From Woeseiaceae bacterium (GTDB lineage Bacteria; Pseudomonadota; Gammaproteobacteria; Steroidobacterales; Woeseiaceae), in the NCBI GenBank assembly GCA_028277185.1, contig JANQGQ010000039.1, forward strand, positions 1 through 64,000: a stretch of DNA of 64,000 bases. The letters run 5' to 3'. Positions within the stretch are counted from its first letter, which is position 1. The number at the start of each line of letters is the position of its first letter. Below, piece by piece: positions 53,507 to 62,543 of this stretch. The notes beneath the pieces were generated by a model. It was not told the origin of the DNA. It worked only from the letters and a program-made list of their open reading frames with translations, and ran no database searches. The position numbers and the translations under genes are program-made.

Positions 53507-54265
53507 ATGATGACAGCAGTTTTCGACAGCAAGATTCTGAGCGGACAAATCGCTCTGGTTACGGGCGCATCGCGCGGGATCGGCAAGGCAATCGCAAACG
53601 CTCTTGCCGCGGCGGGCGCAACCGTGGTCGGCACGGCCACGAGCGAGAGCGGGGCGGCCGGCATAAGCGCTGCGCTCGGGGCAGCCGGCCGCGGTGTCGT
53701 TCTCGACATTGCCGACGACGGGTCGGTAGCCGCCGCGCTCAAAGACATTCAACAGACGGAAGGCGCGCCAACGATACTCGTCAACAACGCGGGAATCACC
53801 CGGGACAATCTGCTGATGCGTATGAAGGCCGACGAATGGAACGACGTCATCGGCACGAACCTGTCTGGCGTCTACCGGCTCAGCAAGAGTTGCCTGCGCG
53901 GGATGATGAAGGCGAAGACGGGCCGGATCATCAACATCGCATCGGTCATCGCCATCGTTGGCAACCCAGGGCAGTCGAACTACGCCGCGGCAAAGGCCGG
54001 CATGATCGGTTTCTCCAAGTCCCTGGCACGCGAAATTGCTTCACGAAACATTACGGTCAACGTCGTAGCACCCGGCTTCATCGATACGGACATGACCAGC
54101 GTGCTGCCGGACGAGCAGCGCGAGCATATGCTGAATCAGGTGCCGCTGGGACGGCTCGGCAGCGGCGACGATATAGCGGCCGCGGTCGTGTTTCTGGCCT
54201 CACCGGCGGCAGGCTACATCACGGGAGAAACCCTGCATGTCAACGGCGGCATGCTGATGGACTGA
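53507..54265 (+). CDS. fabG: 3-oxoacyl-ACP reductase
   Basis: This 252-residue short-chain dehydrogenase reduces beta-ketoacyl-ACP with NADPH. The cofactor motif is TGASRGIGKAIA, followed by NNAGITRDNLLMRM and the catalytic Ser-Tyr-Lys set in ASVIAIVGNPGQSNYAAAKAG. It ends ITGETLHVNGGMLMD. The start could be ATG 53507 or the adjacent ATG 53510; the frame open upstream overlaps fabD. Confidence 0.96.
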   Translation: MMTAVFDSKILSGQIALVTGASRGIGKAIANALAAAGATVVGTATSESGAAGISAALGAAGRGVVLDIADDGSVAAALKDIQQTEGAPTILVNNAGITRDNLLMRMKADEWNDVIGTNLSGVYRLSKSCLRGMMKAKTGRIINIASVIAIVGNPGQSNYAAAKAGMIGFSKSLAREIASRNITVNVVAPGFIDTDMTSVLPDEQREHMLNQVPLGRLGSGDDIAAAVVFLASPAAGYITGETLHVNGGMLMD

Positions 54266-54441
54266 GCGCGTGGCCACGTGTGTAGATTGACCCCGAGGTT
54301 TCACATACAATACCGACCACGATTAGGAAGGATCGTGTAATTTCAATCACTTAGGAGCCTATGCGGGGAATCGAGGCGGTTCCGGCGCGCGCCCTGAGTA
54401 TGCGTTTTCCGTTCGGTGACACAAGGTTGGAGTCCCGAACC

Positions 54442-54464
54442 AATCCGGACGCATTCGGATTTTT
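54442..54464 (+). terminator. weak terminator-like hairpin before acpP
   Basis: AATCCG pairs with CGGATT around an 8-nt loop and is followed by a T-run (54460-54464), ending 26 nt before acpP. The stem is short, so it would be at most a partial terminator or mRNA processing site between fabG and acpP. Confidence 0.35.
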
Positions 54465-54489
54465 ATGCCTTCCCAGGAGAAGCGAACAC

Positions 54490-54732
54490 ATGAGCAGTAT
54501 TGAAGAACAGGTCAAGAGCATCGTCGCCGAGCAACTCGGCGTAAAGGAAGACGAAGTAACCAACGATGCTTCCTTCGTCGATGATCTGGGCGCGGACTCG
54601 CTGGACACTGTTGAGTTGGTCATGGCTCTCGAAGAGGAATTCGAAACCGAAATTCCGGACGAAGAGGCCGAGAAGATCACAACTGTCCAGCAGGCGATCG
54701 ACTTCGTTACCGCGCGCTCCGCAGAGAGCTGA
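54490..54732 (+). CDS. acpP: acyl carrier protein
   Basis: This 80-residue acidic protein has the phosphopantetheine attachment serine in [37 protein letters not shown] opens it. It carries the growing acyl chain between the Fab enzymes. ATG 54490 has AGGAGA upstream at good spacing. The frame stays open to another ATG at 54361 that has its own AGGAG. Confidence 0.97.
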   Translation: MSSIEEQVKSIVAEQLGVKEDEVTNDASFVDDLGADSLDTVELVMALEEEFETEIPDEEAEKITTVQQAIDFVTARSAES

Positions 54733-54817
54733 CCCTCGGTTCAGGCGACGCGACAGTCCTGTCGCGTCGCTATCCGATGCATACCTGCATCGTTCTACCC
54801 GCTAAATCGGAACATTC

Positions 54818-56059
54818 TTGAAACTTCGCCGCGTCGTCGTTACCGGAATCGGTATCGTGTCTCCGGTCGGTAGCCGTATGGAGACCGCCTGGCAGAACGT
54901 GCGCGACGGTGTTTCAGGCATTACGGCGATCGCGGATTTCGATGCGTCGACGTTCCCTACGCAGATCGCCGGGCAGGTGCGCGATTTCGATGCTGACGCC
55001 TATCTCTCCGCGAAGGATCGACGCAAGAACGACCCGTTCATTCACTACGGTGTCGCTGCCGCGTTTGACGCGCTGGACGCGTCCGGCATCGAGGTCACCG
55101 AGGAGAGCGGCAGCCGCATAGGCGTCGCAATGGGCGCCGGGATCGGCGGCATCAAGTACATCGAAGACAATCACGAACGATTCCTCGCCGGTGGCGTTCG
55201 CAAGGTGTCGCCGTTTTTCATCCCCGGCTCGATCATCAACATGACGTCCGGGCAGGTGAGCATTCTGCGTAAGCTCACGGGGCCGAACGTATCCATCGTC
55301 TCGGCCTGTGCGACGTCGACACACTGTATTGGCTTCGCCGGCCGAAGCGTGGCTCACGGCGACGCCGACGTCATGCTTGCCGGCGGCTCCGAGTACGCAA
55401 CGACGCCGCTCGCCATGGCGGGCTTTTGCGCAGCCAGAGCGATGTCCACACGCAATGACGACCCTGCCGCGGCGAGTCGCCCCTTCGACGTCGACCGTGA
55501 CGGCTTCGTGCTGAGCAACGGCGCCGGGTGCCTGGTCCTCGAGGAACTCGAGCATGCGAAGGCACGCGGCGCTACCGTATACGGAGAGCTCATCGGCTTC
55601 GGCATGAGCGGCGACGCTTTCCATATAACCGCGCCGCCGGAGGACGGCGAGGGCGCGCGAAAGTGCATGACCGCTGCACTCAACGACGCCGGCATCCCGG
55701 CCAACGAGGTCGACTATCTCAACGCGCACGGGACGTCGACGCCGGTCGGCGACATCGGCGAGACGGTCGGCATACGCCGCAGCTTCGGGGCCGCTGCCGA
55801 CGGCCTGCTGGTGAGTTCCACGAAGTCGGTCACGGGTCATCTGCTCGGAGCCGCTGGCGTCGTCGAGGCGATATTCTCGCTGCTCGCGATGCGCGACCAG
55901 GTCGTTCCGCCAACGATGAACCTCGACAACCAGGACCCCGCCTGCGATCTCGACTATGTCGCCAACGAAGCGCGCGACGCCGCCGTCAAGACCGTCATGT
56001 CGAACTCGTTCGGCTTTGGCGGCACCAACGCAAGCCTGATTTTTCGCGCGCTCGACTGA
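54818..56059 (+). CDS. fabF: 3-oxoacyl-ACP synthase II
   Basis: This 413-residue condensing enzyme extends acyl-ACP with malonyl-ACP. The active-site cysteine is in SACATSTHCIG, the two histidines are in NAHGTSTPVGD and TGHLLGAAG, and the glycine-rich end is FGFGGTNASLIF. The start codon is TTG at 54818 (MKLRRVVVTGIG), the only one that fits the family N-terminus. Confidence 0.97.
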   Translation: MKLRRVVVTGIGIVSPVGSRMETAWQNVRDGVSGITAIADFDASTFPTQIAGQVRDFDADAYLSAKDRRKNDPFIHYGVAAAFDALDASGIEVTEESGSRIGVAMGAGIGGIKYIEDNHERFLAGGVRKVSPFFIPGSIINMTSGQVSILRKLTGPNVSIVSACATSTHCIGFAGRSVAHGDADVMLAGGSEYATTPLAMAGFCAARAMSTRNDDPAAASRPFDVDRDGFVLSNGAGCLVLEELEHAKARGATVYGELIGFGMSGDAFHITAPPEDGEGARKCMTAALNDAGIPANEVDYLNAHGTSTPVGDIGETVGIRRSFGAAADGLLVSSTKSVTGHLLGAAGVVEAIFSLLAMRDQVVPPTMNLDNQDPACDLDYVANEARDAAVKTVMSNSFGFGGTNASLIFRALD

Positions 56060-56078
56060 CGCGGCCGGAGACACTCCG

Positions 56079-57401
56079 CTGCGCCTGCGTCGTCTGAAAG
56101 CTCCGGTCGAGTTCGCCGCGCTGCATGCGCTGAATCCGGAGCGCTACCCGTTTCTTCTGCAAAGCACGACCAGACAGGGCGCCCTCGGTCGTTTCGACAT
56201 TCTGTTCGCGTTTCCGACCGACGAAATCGTTGCAAGCGCGACTGCAACCGACACGCGCGCATTCCTGGACCGGCTCGATGCCGCATTCAGCCGGGAACGG
56301 CTCGAGCGCTGCGATCCGAAACTACCGTTCTCCGGCGGCTGGTTTCTGTATCTCGGCTACGAGTTGGCTGCCGAGATCGAACCTGCGCTCGCGCCGGGGG
56401 TAGACCCGCTGCTGCCGCGCGCCTTTGCCGTCCGCTGCCCCGCAGCCCTCGTACGCGAGCTCGCGACAAATCGCGTGTGGCTCTTGTCCGAGGACGACAA
56501 TCAGGCCAGGGAGCGAGCGGTCGAGGCCGACATCCGCGCACTGAGCTCGCTCGACGACCGGCTGAGTCTTCCGGCCATACAGTCAATCGTCGAGGCACCT
56601 GCGCACGAGTTCACGAACGCCGTGACGGCCGCGAAGCGCTACATCGCCGGGGGGCACATCTATCAGGCGAACCTGTCCCGCGAGTGGTCGGTAAGAGGCG
56701 ACGGACCGTTCGATCCGGTGACGCTCTTCCGGCGTCTGTCGGCCAGCAATCCCGCACCGTTTGCGGGCCTTCTGCGCTGGCGGGACGTTGCGGTCGTCTC
56801 GTCCTCGCCGGAACGGCTCGTGGAGGTCCGCGGCAATCGCGTCAGCACACGTCCGATAGCCGGCACACGACCGCGGTCGGAGGATGCGGCCCTCGACCGG
56901 GCCCTGCTTGCCGAACTCATCGCACACCCGAAGGAACGCGCCGAGCACGTGATGCTCATCGATCTCGAGCGCAACGACCTCGGCCGGATCAGCCTCCCCG
57001 GGACCGTCCGGGTCGATGAGATGATGGTCCTCGAAACCTATGCGCACGTTCACCATATCGTCTCCAACGTATCCGGCACGCTCCGGCCCGGCACCCTGCC
57101 GGGCGACGTCATCGCCGCAACCTTTCCAGGGGGAACGATTACCGGCTGCCCCAAGGTAAGATGCATGCAGATCATCCAGGAACTCGAGGCGGGGCCCCGA
57201 GGTGCTTACACCGGTTCGGTCGGCTACCTCAATCGTGACGGCAGCATGGACGTCAACATCCTGATCCGCACCCTCGTCGCCCATCGCGACTCGGTCTGGT
57301 TCAGGGCAGGGTCCGGTATCGTTGCCGACTCGGACCCGGATCATGAGCTCGACGAGACCCGCGCCAAGGCGAAAGGACTGCTGAAGGCGTTTACCGCCTG
57401 A
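56079..57401 (+). CDS. pabB: aminodeoxychorismate synthase component I, CTG start
   Basis: This 440-residue chorismate-binding enzyme makes 4-amino-4-deoxychorismate for folate. Conserved parts include GGWFLYLGYEL, HIYQANLSREW, SSSPERLVEV, the GTRPR segment, VMLIDLERNDLGR and GTITGCPKVRCMQ. The frame continues upstream of the first ordinary start (TTG 56364, inside LGYEL) with family-like sequence (LNPERYPFLLQST), back to just after the fabF stop. No ATG, GTG or TTG occurs there. CTG 56079 lies 8 nt after GGAG and gives a normal length. It is inserted between fabF and pabC. Confidence 0.9.
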   Translation: MRLRRLKAPVEFAALHALNPERYPFLLQSTTRQGALGRFDILFAFPTDEIVASATATDTRAFLDRLDAAFSRERLERCDPKLPFSGGWFLYLGYELAAEIEPALAPGVDPLLPRAFAVRCPAALVRELATNRVWLLSEDDNQARERAVEADIRALSSLDDRLSLPAIQSIVEAPAHEFTNAVTAAKRYIAGGHIYQANLSREWSVRGDGPFDPVTLFRRLSASNPAPFAGLLRWRDVAVVSSSPERLVEVRGNRVSTRPIAGTRPRSEDAALDRALLAELIAHPKERAEHVMLIDLERNDLGRISLPGTVRVDEMMVLETYAHVHHIVSNVSGTLRPGTLPGDVIAATFPGGTITGCPKVRCMQIIQELEAGPRGAYTGSVGYLNRDGSMDVNILIRTLVAHRDSVWFRAGSGIVADSDPDHELDETRAKAKGLLKAFTA

Positions 57402-57408
57402 GCGAAAG

Positions 57409-58272
57409 ATGAAGACTGTGTCCACAGACCCGAAATGGTTCGCCGACGGACGCGACGTGTCGTCGGTAGACGTTGCCGACCGGAGCTGGCAGTACGGCGA
57501 CGGATTGTTCGAGACCATTGCCATCCGCAGCGGCAAGGCCCGCTTGCTCGATTGGCACGTAGAACGATTGCAAATCGGGTGCCGCCGTCTGGGTATCGGG
57601 CCCGTCCCCGACAGCTACCTTTACGACGTCGTCGCCGGCGCGCTGCGGCAGGAACCGTCGCGGAGCCAGTTCGCTACGCTCAAGCTGGTGGTTACTGCCG
57701 GATCCAGTCCACGCGGCTACCGCCGGTCATCGGAGTCGGAGCCCCGCGTATTCGTCGGCCTGTTTCCGTCGCAACCGATTCCGGCCGCGTGCTACCGCGA
57801 CGGCGTGGCGGTACGACGCCTGGCAACGCGCCTCGCCGAGCAGCCGGCCCTCGCCGGTATCAAGTCCCTGAATCGTCTCGAACAGGTGCTGGCGAGACGG
57901 GAGTGGGACGGCGACGACCTCTTCGAGGGACTGACCCTCGATACGAGCGGCCGGCTCATCTGCGGTACGATGAGCAACGTCTTCCTCTTTGACGGTGATC
58001 GCCTGTTGACACCCGACCTGTCACGCGCCGGTGTAAACGGCATCATGCGGCGTAAGGTTTTAGAAACGCTCTCGACGATGGGCCGGGACGTGGACGTCGC
58101 CGATATCGATGCCGGCGCCGCGGACCGTTGTACCGAGATGTTTCTTACCAATAGCCAGTACGGCATCGTGCCAGTCACCGAACTCGACGGCCGTCCGCTG
58201 CGACCGGGCGTAACGACACGCTCGGTGATGCAGCTTCTCGGCGACGCGGAGTTTCCGGAGATAGCGGCATGA
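57409..58272 (+). CDS. pabC: aminodeoxychorismate lyase
   Basis: This 287-residue class IV PLP aminotransferase-fold protein releases pyruvate from aminodeoxychorismate to give p-aminobenzoate. The PLP lysine is in AGIKSLNRLEQVLARREW, with DRSWQYGDGLFETI near the N-terminus and GTMSNVFLF later. Its stop overlaps the mltG start (ATGA). Placement directly after pabB supports PabC over D-amino-acid or branched-chain aminotransferases. Confidence 0.93.
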   Translation: MKTVSTDPKWFADGRDVSSVDVADRSWQYGDGLFETIAIRSGKARLLDWHVERLQIGCRRLGIGPVPDSYLYDVVAGALRQEPSRSQFATLKLVVTAGSSPRGYRRSSESEPRVFVGLFPSQPIPAACYRDGVAVRRLATRLAEQPALAGIKSLNRLEQVLARREWDGDDLFEGLTLDTSGRLICGTMSNVFLFDGDRLLTPDLSRAGVNGIMRRKVLETLSTMGRDVDVADIDAGAADRCTEMFLTNSQYGIVPVTELDGRPLRPGVTTRSVMQLLGDAEFPEIAA

Positions 58273-59300
58273 AAGCGCTCTCATGGGCGGCGGCGCTCCT
58301 TGCGATCCTGATTGCGGGTGCCGGTCTCGCGTTTGGCCTTTCCTACAGAGCCTATCTCGAGTCGCCGTTGGCGGTCCCCGACAGCGGTCTGGTTCTGGTG
58401 GTCGAGAAGGGGCAGAGCTTCTCAGGCGTCGCGCGCGAACTCGCCGCCAGCGGTGCGCTCGCGCGTCCGCGCTGGCTCGAACTGCACGCACGGTTTACCG
58501 GGGCTGCCGAGCGAATCCAGGCGGGTGAGTACCGAATCCCAATGGGCACGACGCCGGAGAGTCTGTTAGAACAGCTCGTCTCGGGCGAGGTCATTCTGCA
58601 CGCTTTCACGCTCGTCGAAGGCTGGAATCGCTGGGAGCTGATGCGGGCGCTTGCCGACGCGCCGGAACTCAGGCACACCCTGACCGAGGACGACTGGCCG
58701 GCGTTTCTTGCGGAACTCGGCGCCGCCGCGTCGTCTCCCGAGGGCCTGTTTCTCCCCGAAACCTACCGATTCCCGGCGAACACTTCCGATCGGGAGATCC
58801 TGACTCAGGCGTTCGAACTCATGAACGAAACGCTGGAAGCCGCGTGGGAGAATCGTGCCGTGGGCTTGCCGCTGACCTCGTCGTACGAGGCTCTTACGCT
58901 TGCGTCCATCATCGAGAAGGAGACGGCAAAGGCTGACGAACGCGCCGAGATAGCCGGCGTCTTCGTGCGGCGTCTCAATAAGGGCATGCGCCTCCAGACG
59001 GATCCGACGGTGATCTACGGCATCGGTCCCGACTTCAACGGCAACCTGACGCGCAAGGACCTGCGGACGGATACGCCCTACAACACCTATCGCCGCCACG
59101 GCTTGCCGCCAACTCCGATAGCCATGCCGGGACGCGACGCCATCGTGGCTGCTTTGAACCCGGCTGACGGCGAAACGCTGTTCTTTGTCGCAACCGGTCT
59201 CGGCGACGGCAGCCACAGCTTCTCGGTGACGAAAGAGGAGCACGATGCGGCCGTTGAGCGCTACCTCGAAAGACTGCGCGAGCGGAGGCGCTCACAATGA
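58269..59300 (+). CDS. mltG: endolytic peptidoglycan transglycosylase
   Basis: This 343-residue YceG/MltG protein has an N-terminal transmembrane helix (WAAALLAILIAGAGLAFGLS) and a LysM-like subdomain. The catalytic domain follows, with the glutamate in LASIIEKETAKADERAEIAGVF and LQTDPTVIYGIGPDF, YNTYRRHGLPPTPIAMPG. It cleaves nascent glycan strands in the periplasm and is thought to set their length. Its stop overlaps the tmk ATG. Confidence 0.95.
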   Translation: MKALSWAAALLAILIAGAGLAFGLSYRAYLESPLAVPDSGLVLVVEKGQSFSGVARELAASGALARPRWLELHARFTGAAERIQAGEYRIPMGTTPESLLEQLVSGEVILHAFTLVEGWNRWELMRALADAPELRHTLTEDDWPAFLAELGAAASSPEGLFLPETYRFPANTSDREILTQAFELMNETLEAAWENRAVGLPLTSSYEALTLASIIEKETAKADERAEIAGVFVRRLNKGMRLQTDPTVIYGIGPDFNGNLTRKDLRTDTPYNTYRRHGLPPTPIAMPGRDAIVAALNPADGETLFFVATGLGDGSHSFSVTKEEHDAAVERYLERLRERRRSQ

Positions 59301-59953
59301 CTCCGGCAGCCCCGGCGCGCGGCCGTTTCATAACGCTCGAAGGGATCGAAGGCGTCGGCAAGACGACGCAGCTCAAGCGCATTGTCAGTGCGCTCGAAGC
59401 GCGTGGCGTCGACGTGTTGGTTACGCGCGAGCCGGGTGGGACGCCAACGGCCGAGCGGATTCGTGGCCTCATCCTCGAGCACGGCGATGAGCCCATGCCG
59501 GCCAGCGCCGAGGTGTTGCTCGTCTTCGCCGCACGCGCGCTGCACGTGGACAACCTGATCCGGCCGGCGCTGGAGGCGGGCCGTTGGGTCGTTTCCGATC
59601 GCTTTGTCGATGCCAGTCACGCCTATCAGGGTGGCGGCCGCGGTGTCCCGCGGGCCATGATCGAGGCGCTCGCCGGTTTGGCGCTGAACGGCCTTGTCCC
59701 CGACGCTACCGTGCTTCTGGACGCGCCGGTCGACGTGGGACTCGCGCGGGCCGACGGTCGTGGCGACCGGGACCGGATCGAAAGCGAAACCGCGGATTTC
59801 TTCGAGCGCGTCCGGGCGCGCTATCTCGAACTGGCGCGTGACGAACCGGATCGCTTTGTCGTTATTGATGCGGCCCAATCGGCAGAGGCGGTCGGTGTCG
59901 CCGTCGAGAGCGCCGTTCATGACCTGCTAGATCGCTTCAATAAAACCTCATAA
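59297..59953 (+). CDS. tmk: thymidylate kinase
   Basis: This 218-residue enzyme phosphorylates dTMP to dTDP. The P-loop is LEGIEGVGKTTQLKRI, REPGGTPTAERIR follows, and the conserved SDRFVDASHAYQGGGRG binds dTMP. The order mltG-tmk-holB is widely conserved in Proteobacteria. Confidence 0.96.
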   Translation: MTPAAPARGRFITLEGIEGVGKTTQLKRIVSALEARGVDVLVTREPGGTPTAERIRGLILEHGDEPMPASAEVLLVFAARALHVDNLIRPALEAGRWVVSDRFVDASHAYQGGGRGVPRAMIEALAGLALNGLVPDATVLLDAPVDVGLARADGRGDRDRIESETADFFERVRARYLELARDEPDRFVVIDAAQSAEAVGVAVESAVHDLLDRFNKTS

Positions 59954-59966
59954 GTAACTAGTAAAT

Positions 59967-60956
59967 ATGGAATTAAACTGGCTAAACAGCTTCGTCGACG
60001 ACTGGCGGAAGCGCGTCACCGCTGGCCGCGTGCCACACGCCGTCATGCTTGCGGGCCCGCGTGGGACCGGGAAGCGCAGCGCCGCGGCCTGGATAGCCGC
60101 AACCCGCGTCGGGCGCGCCGAACGCGACTCGCTACCCGTATTTCCGCCGGCGATACCGGAACACGCCGACGTACTCTGGGTCAGCAAGGCTGACGACCGG
60201 CAGAGCATACTGATCGACCAGGTACGAGCGCTGACCGCGGATCTCGCTTTGACGAGTTACGAGGGAAAAGGGCAGACGGCCGTGATCGAACCCGCCGACA
60301 CGATGAACGCGGCCGCCGCGAACAGTCTGCTCAAAACGCTCGAAGAGCCATCCGGCGACGCACTGCTGGTGCTCGTCGTCGACCGCATGGGCAAACTGCC
60401 GGCGACGGTCGTGAGCCGCTGCCAGCGCATCGACTTTGCGGCGCCCGGAGAACGGGAAGCACTCGCGTGGCTGGCAGAGGCCGAGCCCGGCCGCGACTGG
60501 CGCGCCGCGCTGCAAAACGCCGGGGGCGCGCCCCTGGCAGCGCTGCTGGCGGCCGGGCGGGAGACGCTGCGCGAGGCTCTGCAAGCCGACTTCCACGCCG
60601 TGGCCCGGCAAACCAGCTCGCCGGTAGAAGTGGCGGCGCGATGGGCGAAAGAAGATGCCGGGCTGGTGCTCGAATGGCTTTCGCGCAGCCTGACCCGGGC
60701 GGTCAGGGACCGCTTCGGCGCTCAGACAGAGGACCCCGATCAGGAGATCGACCGGAGTGTGCTGCAGCGCATGGACACCCGAAACCTGTTCTGCTATCTA
60801 GACATAATCAACCGCTTGCGGGCGAAGCCCGCCGGTGCCTTCAACCCGCAGAGCGCGTTCGAAGGCTTGTTGATCGACTGGTCGGCCGGCCTTCGTTCGG
60901 TCGACGAATCCAGCGGACTCGAGCCTATGTACAAGGCGGACCCGCAACGGCGTTGA
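59967..60956 (+). CDS. holB: DNA polymerase III delta' subunit, lacking the zinc module
   Basis: This 329-residue clamp-loader subunit has the AAA+ core with AGPRGTGKRSAAAWIA, NSLLKTLEEPSGDALLVLV and the SRCQR motif (about residues 150-154). The four-cysteine zinc module that normally follows the P-loop helix is absent: no cysteine occurs between residues 45 and 95, where the region reads RVGRAERDSLPVFPPAIPEH. Position between tmk and a PilZ gene matches other gammaproteobacteria. Confidence 0.92.
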   Translation: MELNWLNSFVDDWRKRVTAGRVPHAVMLAGPRGTGKRSAAAWIAATRVGRAERDSLPVFPPAIPEHADVLWVSKADDRQSILIDQVRALTADLALTSYEGKGQTAVIEPADTMNAAAANSLLKTLEEPSGDALLVLVVDRMGKLPATVVSRCQRIDFAAPGEREALAWLAEAEPGRDWRAALQNAGGAPLAALLAAGRETLREALQADFHAVARQTSSPVEVAARWAKEDAGLVLEWLSRSLTRAVRDRFGAQTEDPDQEIDRSVLQRMDTRNLFCYLDIINRLRAKPAGAFNPQSAFEGLLIDWSAGLRSVDESSGLEPMYKADPQRR

Positions 60957-60970
60957 GTTAGGGTAGGGCA

Positions 60971-61309
60971 ATGAGCAAACCGGGGCTTCTCACACTGACA
61001 ATTAAGGACAAGAGTGCGCTGTACCTCGCGTATATGCCTTACGTCGTCAACGGCGGCCTGTTCATCCCGACGAACAGTTCGTACCGGTTAGGCGACGAGG
61101 TATTCATGCTGCTGAACCTGATGGGGGAAGCGGAGAAGATCCCGGTTGCCGGCACTGTGATCTGGATGACTCCTAAGGGAGCTCAAGGTAAGCGAACGGC
61201 GGGTATCGGCGTTCAGTTCAGCGATCAGGACCAGGGGAATACCCAGAAGAAGATCGAGAACTATCTGGCTGGCGCGCTCGGCGGCGATAAGCCCACCCAT
61301 ACGATGTGA
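60971..61309 (+). CDS. PilZ domain protein, type IV pilus assembly
   Basis: This 112-residue single-domain PilZ protein starts KPGLLTLTIKDKSALYLAYM and contains NGGLFIPTNSSYRLGDEVFM and TAGIGVQFSD. Position after holB is that of PilZ of Pseudomonas and Xanthomonas, needed for type IV pilus assembly. The N-terminal RxxxR motif for cyclic-di-GMP binding is not evident, as in that PilZ group. Confidence 0.9.
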   Translation: MSKPGLLTLTIKDKSALYLAYMPYVVNGGLFIPTNSSYRLGDEVFMLLNLMGEAEKIPVAGTVIWMTPKGAQGKRTAGIGVQFSDQDQGNTQKKIENYLAGALGGDKPTHTM

Positions 61310-61323
61310 CGACGCCAGTCGAC

Positions 61324-62370
61324 TCAGGGTGAATCCGCGTTGATCCCGCCATTCAGCACGAAGGCGTTGAATCCCCGCTCGCTCAGGATGTACGCGCCCG
61401 CGGAACTCCGGCGCCCGGTGTCGCAACAGACGACGTACTGCCTGTTCCGGTCCAGCGTATTGATCTTGAGACGGATGAAGTACAGCGGGATGTTGACGGC
61501 GCCGTCGAGGTGCTGATTCTCGAACTCGCTCGGCAGCCGGACGTCCAGCCACTGACCGCCCCCGGAGACGATCTGTTCTGCCTGTTCGCGGCTGACCCAG
61601 TCGAGCATCGGTTCGTTCAGGAGCTTCTTGAAATCATCCTTGCCGAGGCGCATGACCGAACCGTCGGTTTGCATGGTGACGGTCGCATTGCGCTTGGCGT
61701 CGGAGATCAGTGCCTCTTCGCCGAAGGTATCGCCGACGGATAACTCGGCCAGCTTGATGCCGTCTTTGCTAAGCGGCGTCTCCCGGGTGACGAGCGCCCG
61801 GCCGCGCGTCAACACGTAGAAGTAGTCGCCCTCGGCACCCTGCTTGAGCACGACGTCACCTGACTTGTAGTTGATTTGCTGCATCCGCATGAAGATCGCC
61901 TGGATGTTCGCCGGCGGAATCTTGTGAAACGCCTTGGCCTGCAGCAGCATCGTCATCCAGTCGTCGTTGCTCTCTTCCTGGGTGCCCTGGAGTTCGGACA
62001 CCTCGTAGGTACCCGTCTGGTCCCACGTCAGCATGACATCCAGCAGATCCGAATCGATCGATATGAACTGCACGCGATCGCGCGCCTTGGCCGTCACGCG
62101 CCGCGGAAACACGGGCGCAATCGGGTTGCGCGCAAGCTGGCTGCCGCCTTCCACGGTTCCGACCGTCTTGCCGCCGTCGACGAGGTCCAGCGTGCCGGTC
62201 ACAACGTAGAACGTGCGCTTCTCCGTATCGCCTTCCTTGAACAGAAGCTGCCCCGGAGAGAGCTCACGAATCTGAACCTTGCGGGCCAGAGCCAGCAGGT
62301 TGTCGCGTTTCAGGCCGTCGAGCGGGGAAAAGCGCTTGAGCAGTTCGGTGAGTTTCTGCTCTTCTGTCAT
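61324..62370 (-). CDS. protein with two cyclic-nucleotide-binding domains and a rhodanese domain
   Basis: This 348-residue protein has a first cNMP-binding-like domain (about 10-115; LSPGQLLFKEGDTEKRTFYV) and a second, better conserved one (about 140-250). The second shows YKSGDVVLKQGAEGDYFYVL and the phosphate-binding-type DTFGEEALISDAKRNATV. A C-terminal rhodanese domain (about 262-348) has the active-site loop CCDTGRRSSAGA. There is no DNA-binding helix-turn-helix, so this is not a CRP-type regulator. It may tie a nucleotide signal to sulfur transfer; this is an inference. Confidence 0.85.
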   Translation of the reverse strand: MTEEQKLTELLKRFSPLDGLKRDNLLALARKVQIRELSPGQLLFKEGDTEKRTFYVVTGTLDLVDGGKTVGTVEGGSQLARNPIAPVFPRRVTAKARDRVQFISIDSDLLDVMLTWDQTGTYEVSELQGTQEESNDDWMTMLLQAKAFHKIPPANIQAIFMRMQQINYKSGDVVLKQGAEGDYFYVLTRGRALVTRETPLSKDGIKLAELSVGDTFGEEALISDAKRNATVTMQTDGSVMRLGKDDFKKLLNEPMLDWVSREQAEQIVSGGGQWLDVRLPSEFENQHLDGAVNIPLYFIRLKINTLDRNRQYVVCCDTGRRSSAGAYILSERGFNAFVLNGGINADSP

Positions 62371-62543
62371 GCAATCGTCCGTATTGTGCGGTTCACGTCG
62401 CCATCCAGGGCCTCTGCGGGTTTCACATAAACCCGCCAGAGCGGCGGTATTCTACCCTCAATTCAAGAACTTCCGCGATAGCGGGAGAGCCCGGGCGTGA
62501 TGCGCCGCACACTTTGCCCGCGCCGCGGCGCCGCCCATGCACG
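62371..62543. other. intergenic gap with no recognised feature
   Basis: This 173-bp gap separates two minus-strand genes. It must hold the promoter of the cNMP-rhodanese gene. I see no clear terminator, repeat or small gene in it. Confidence 0.4.
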
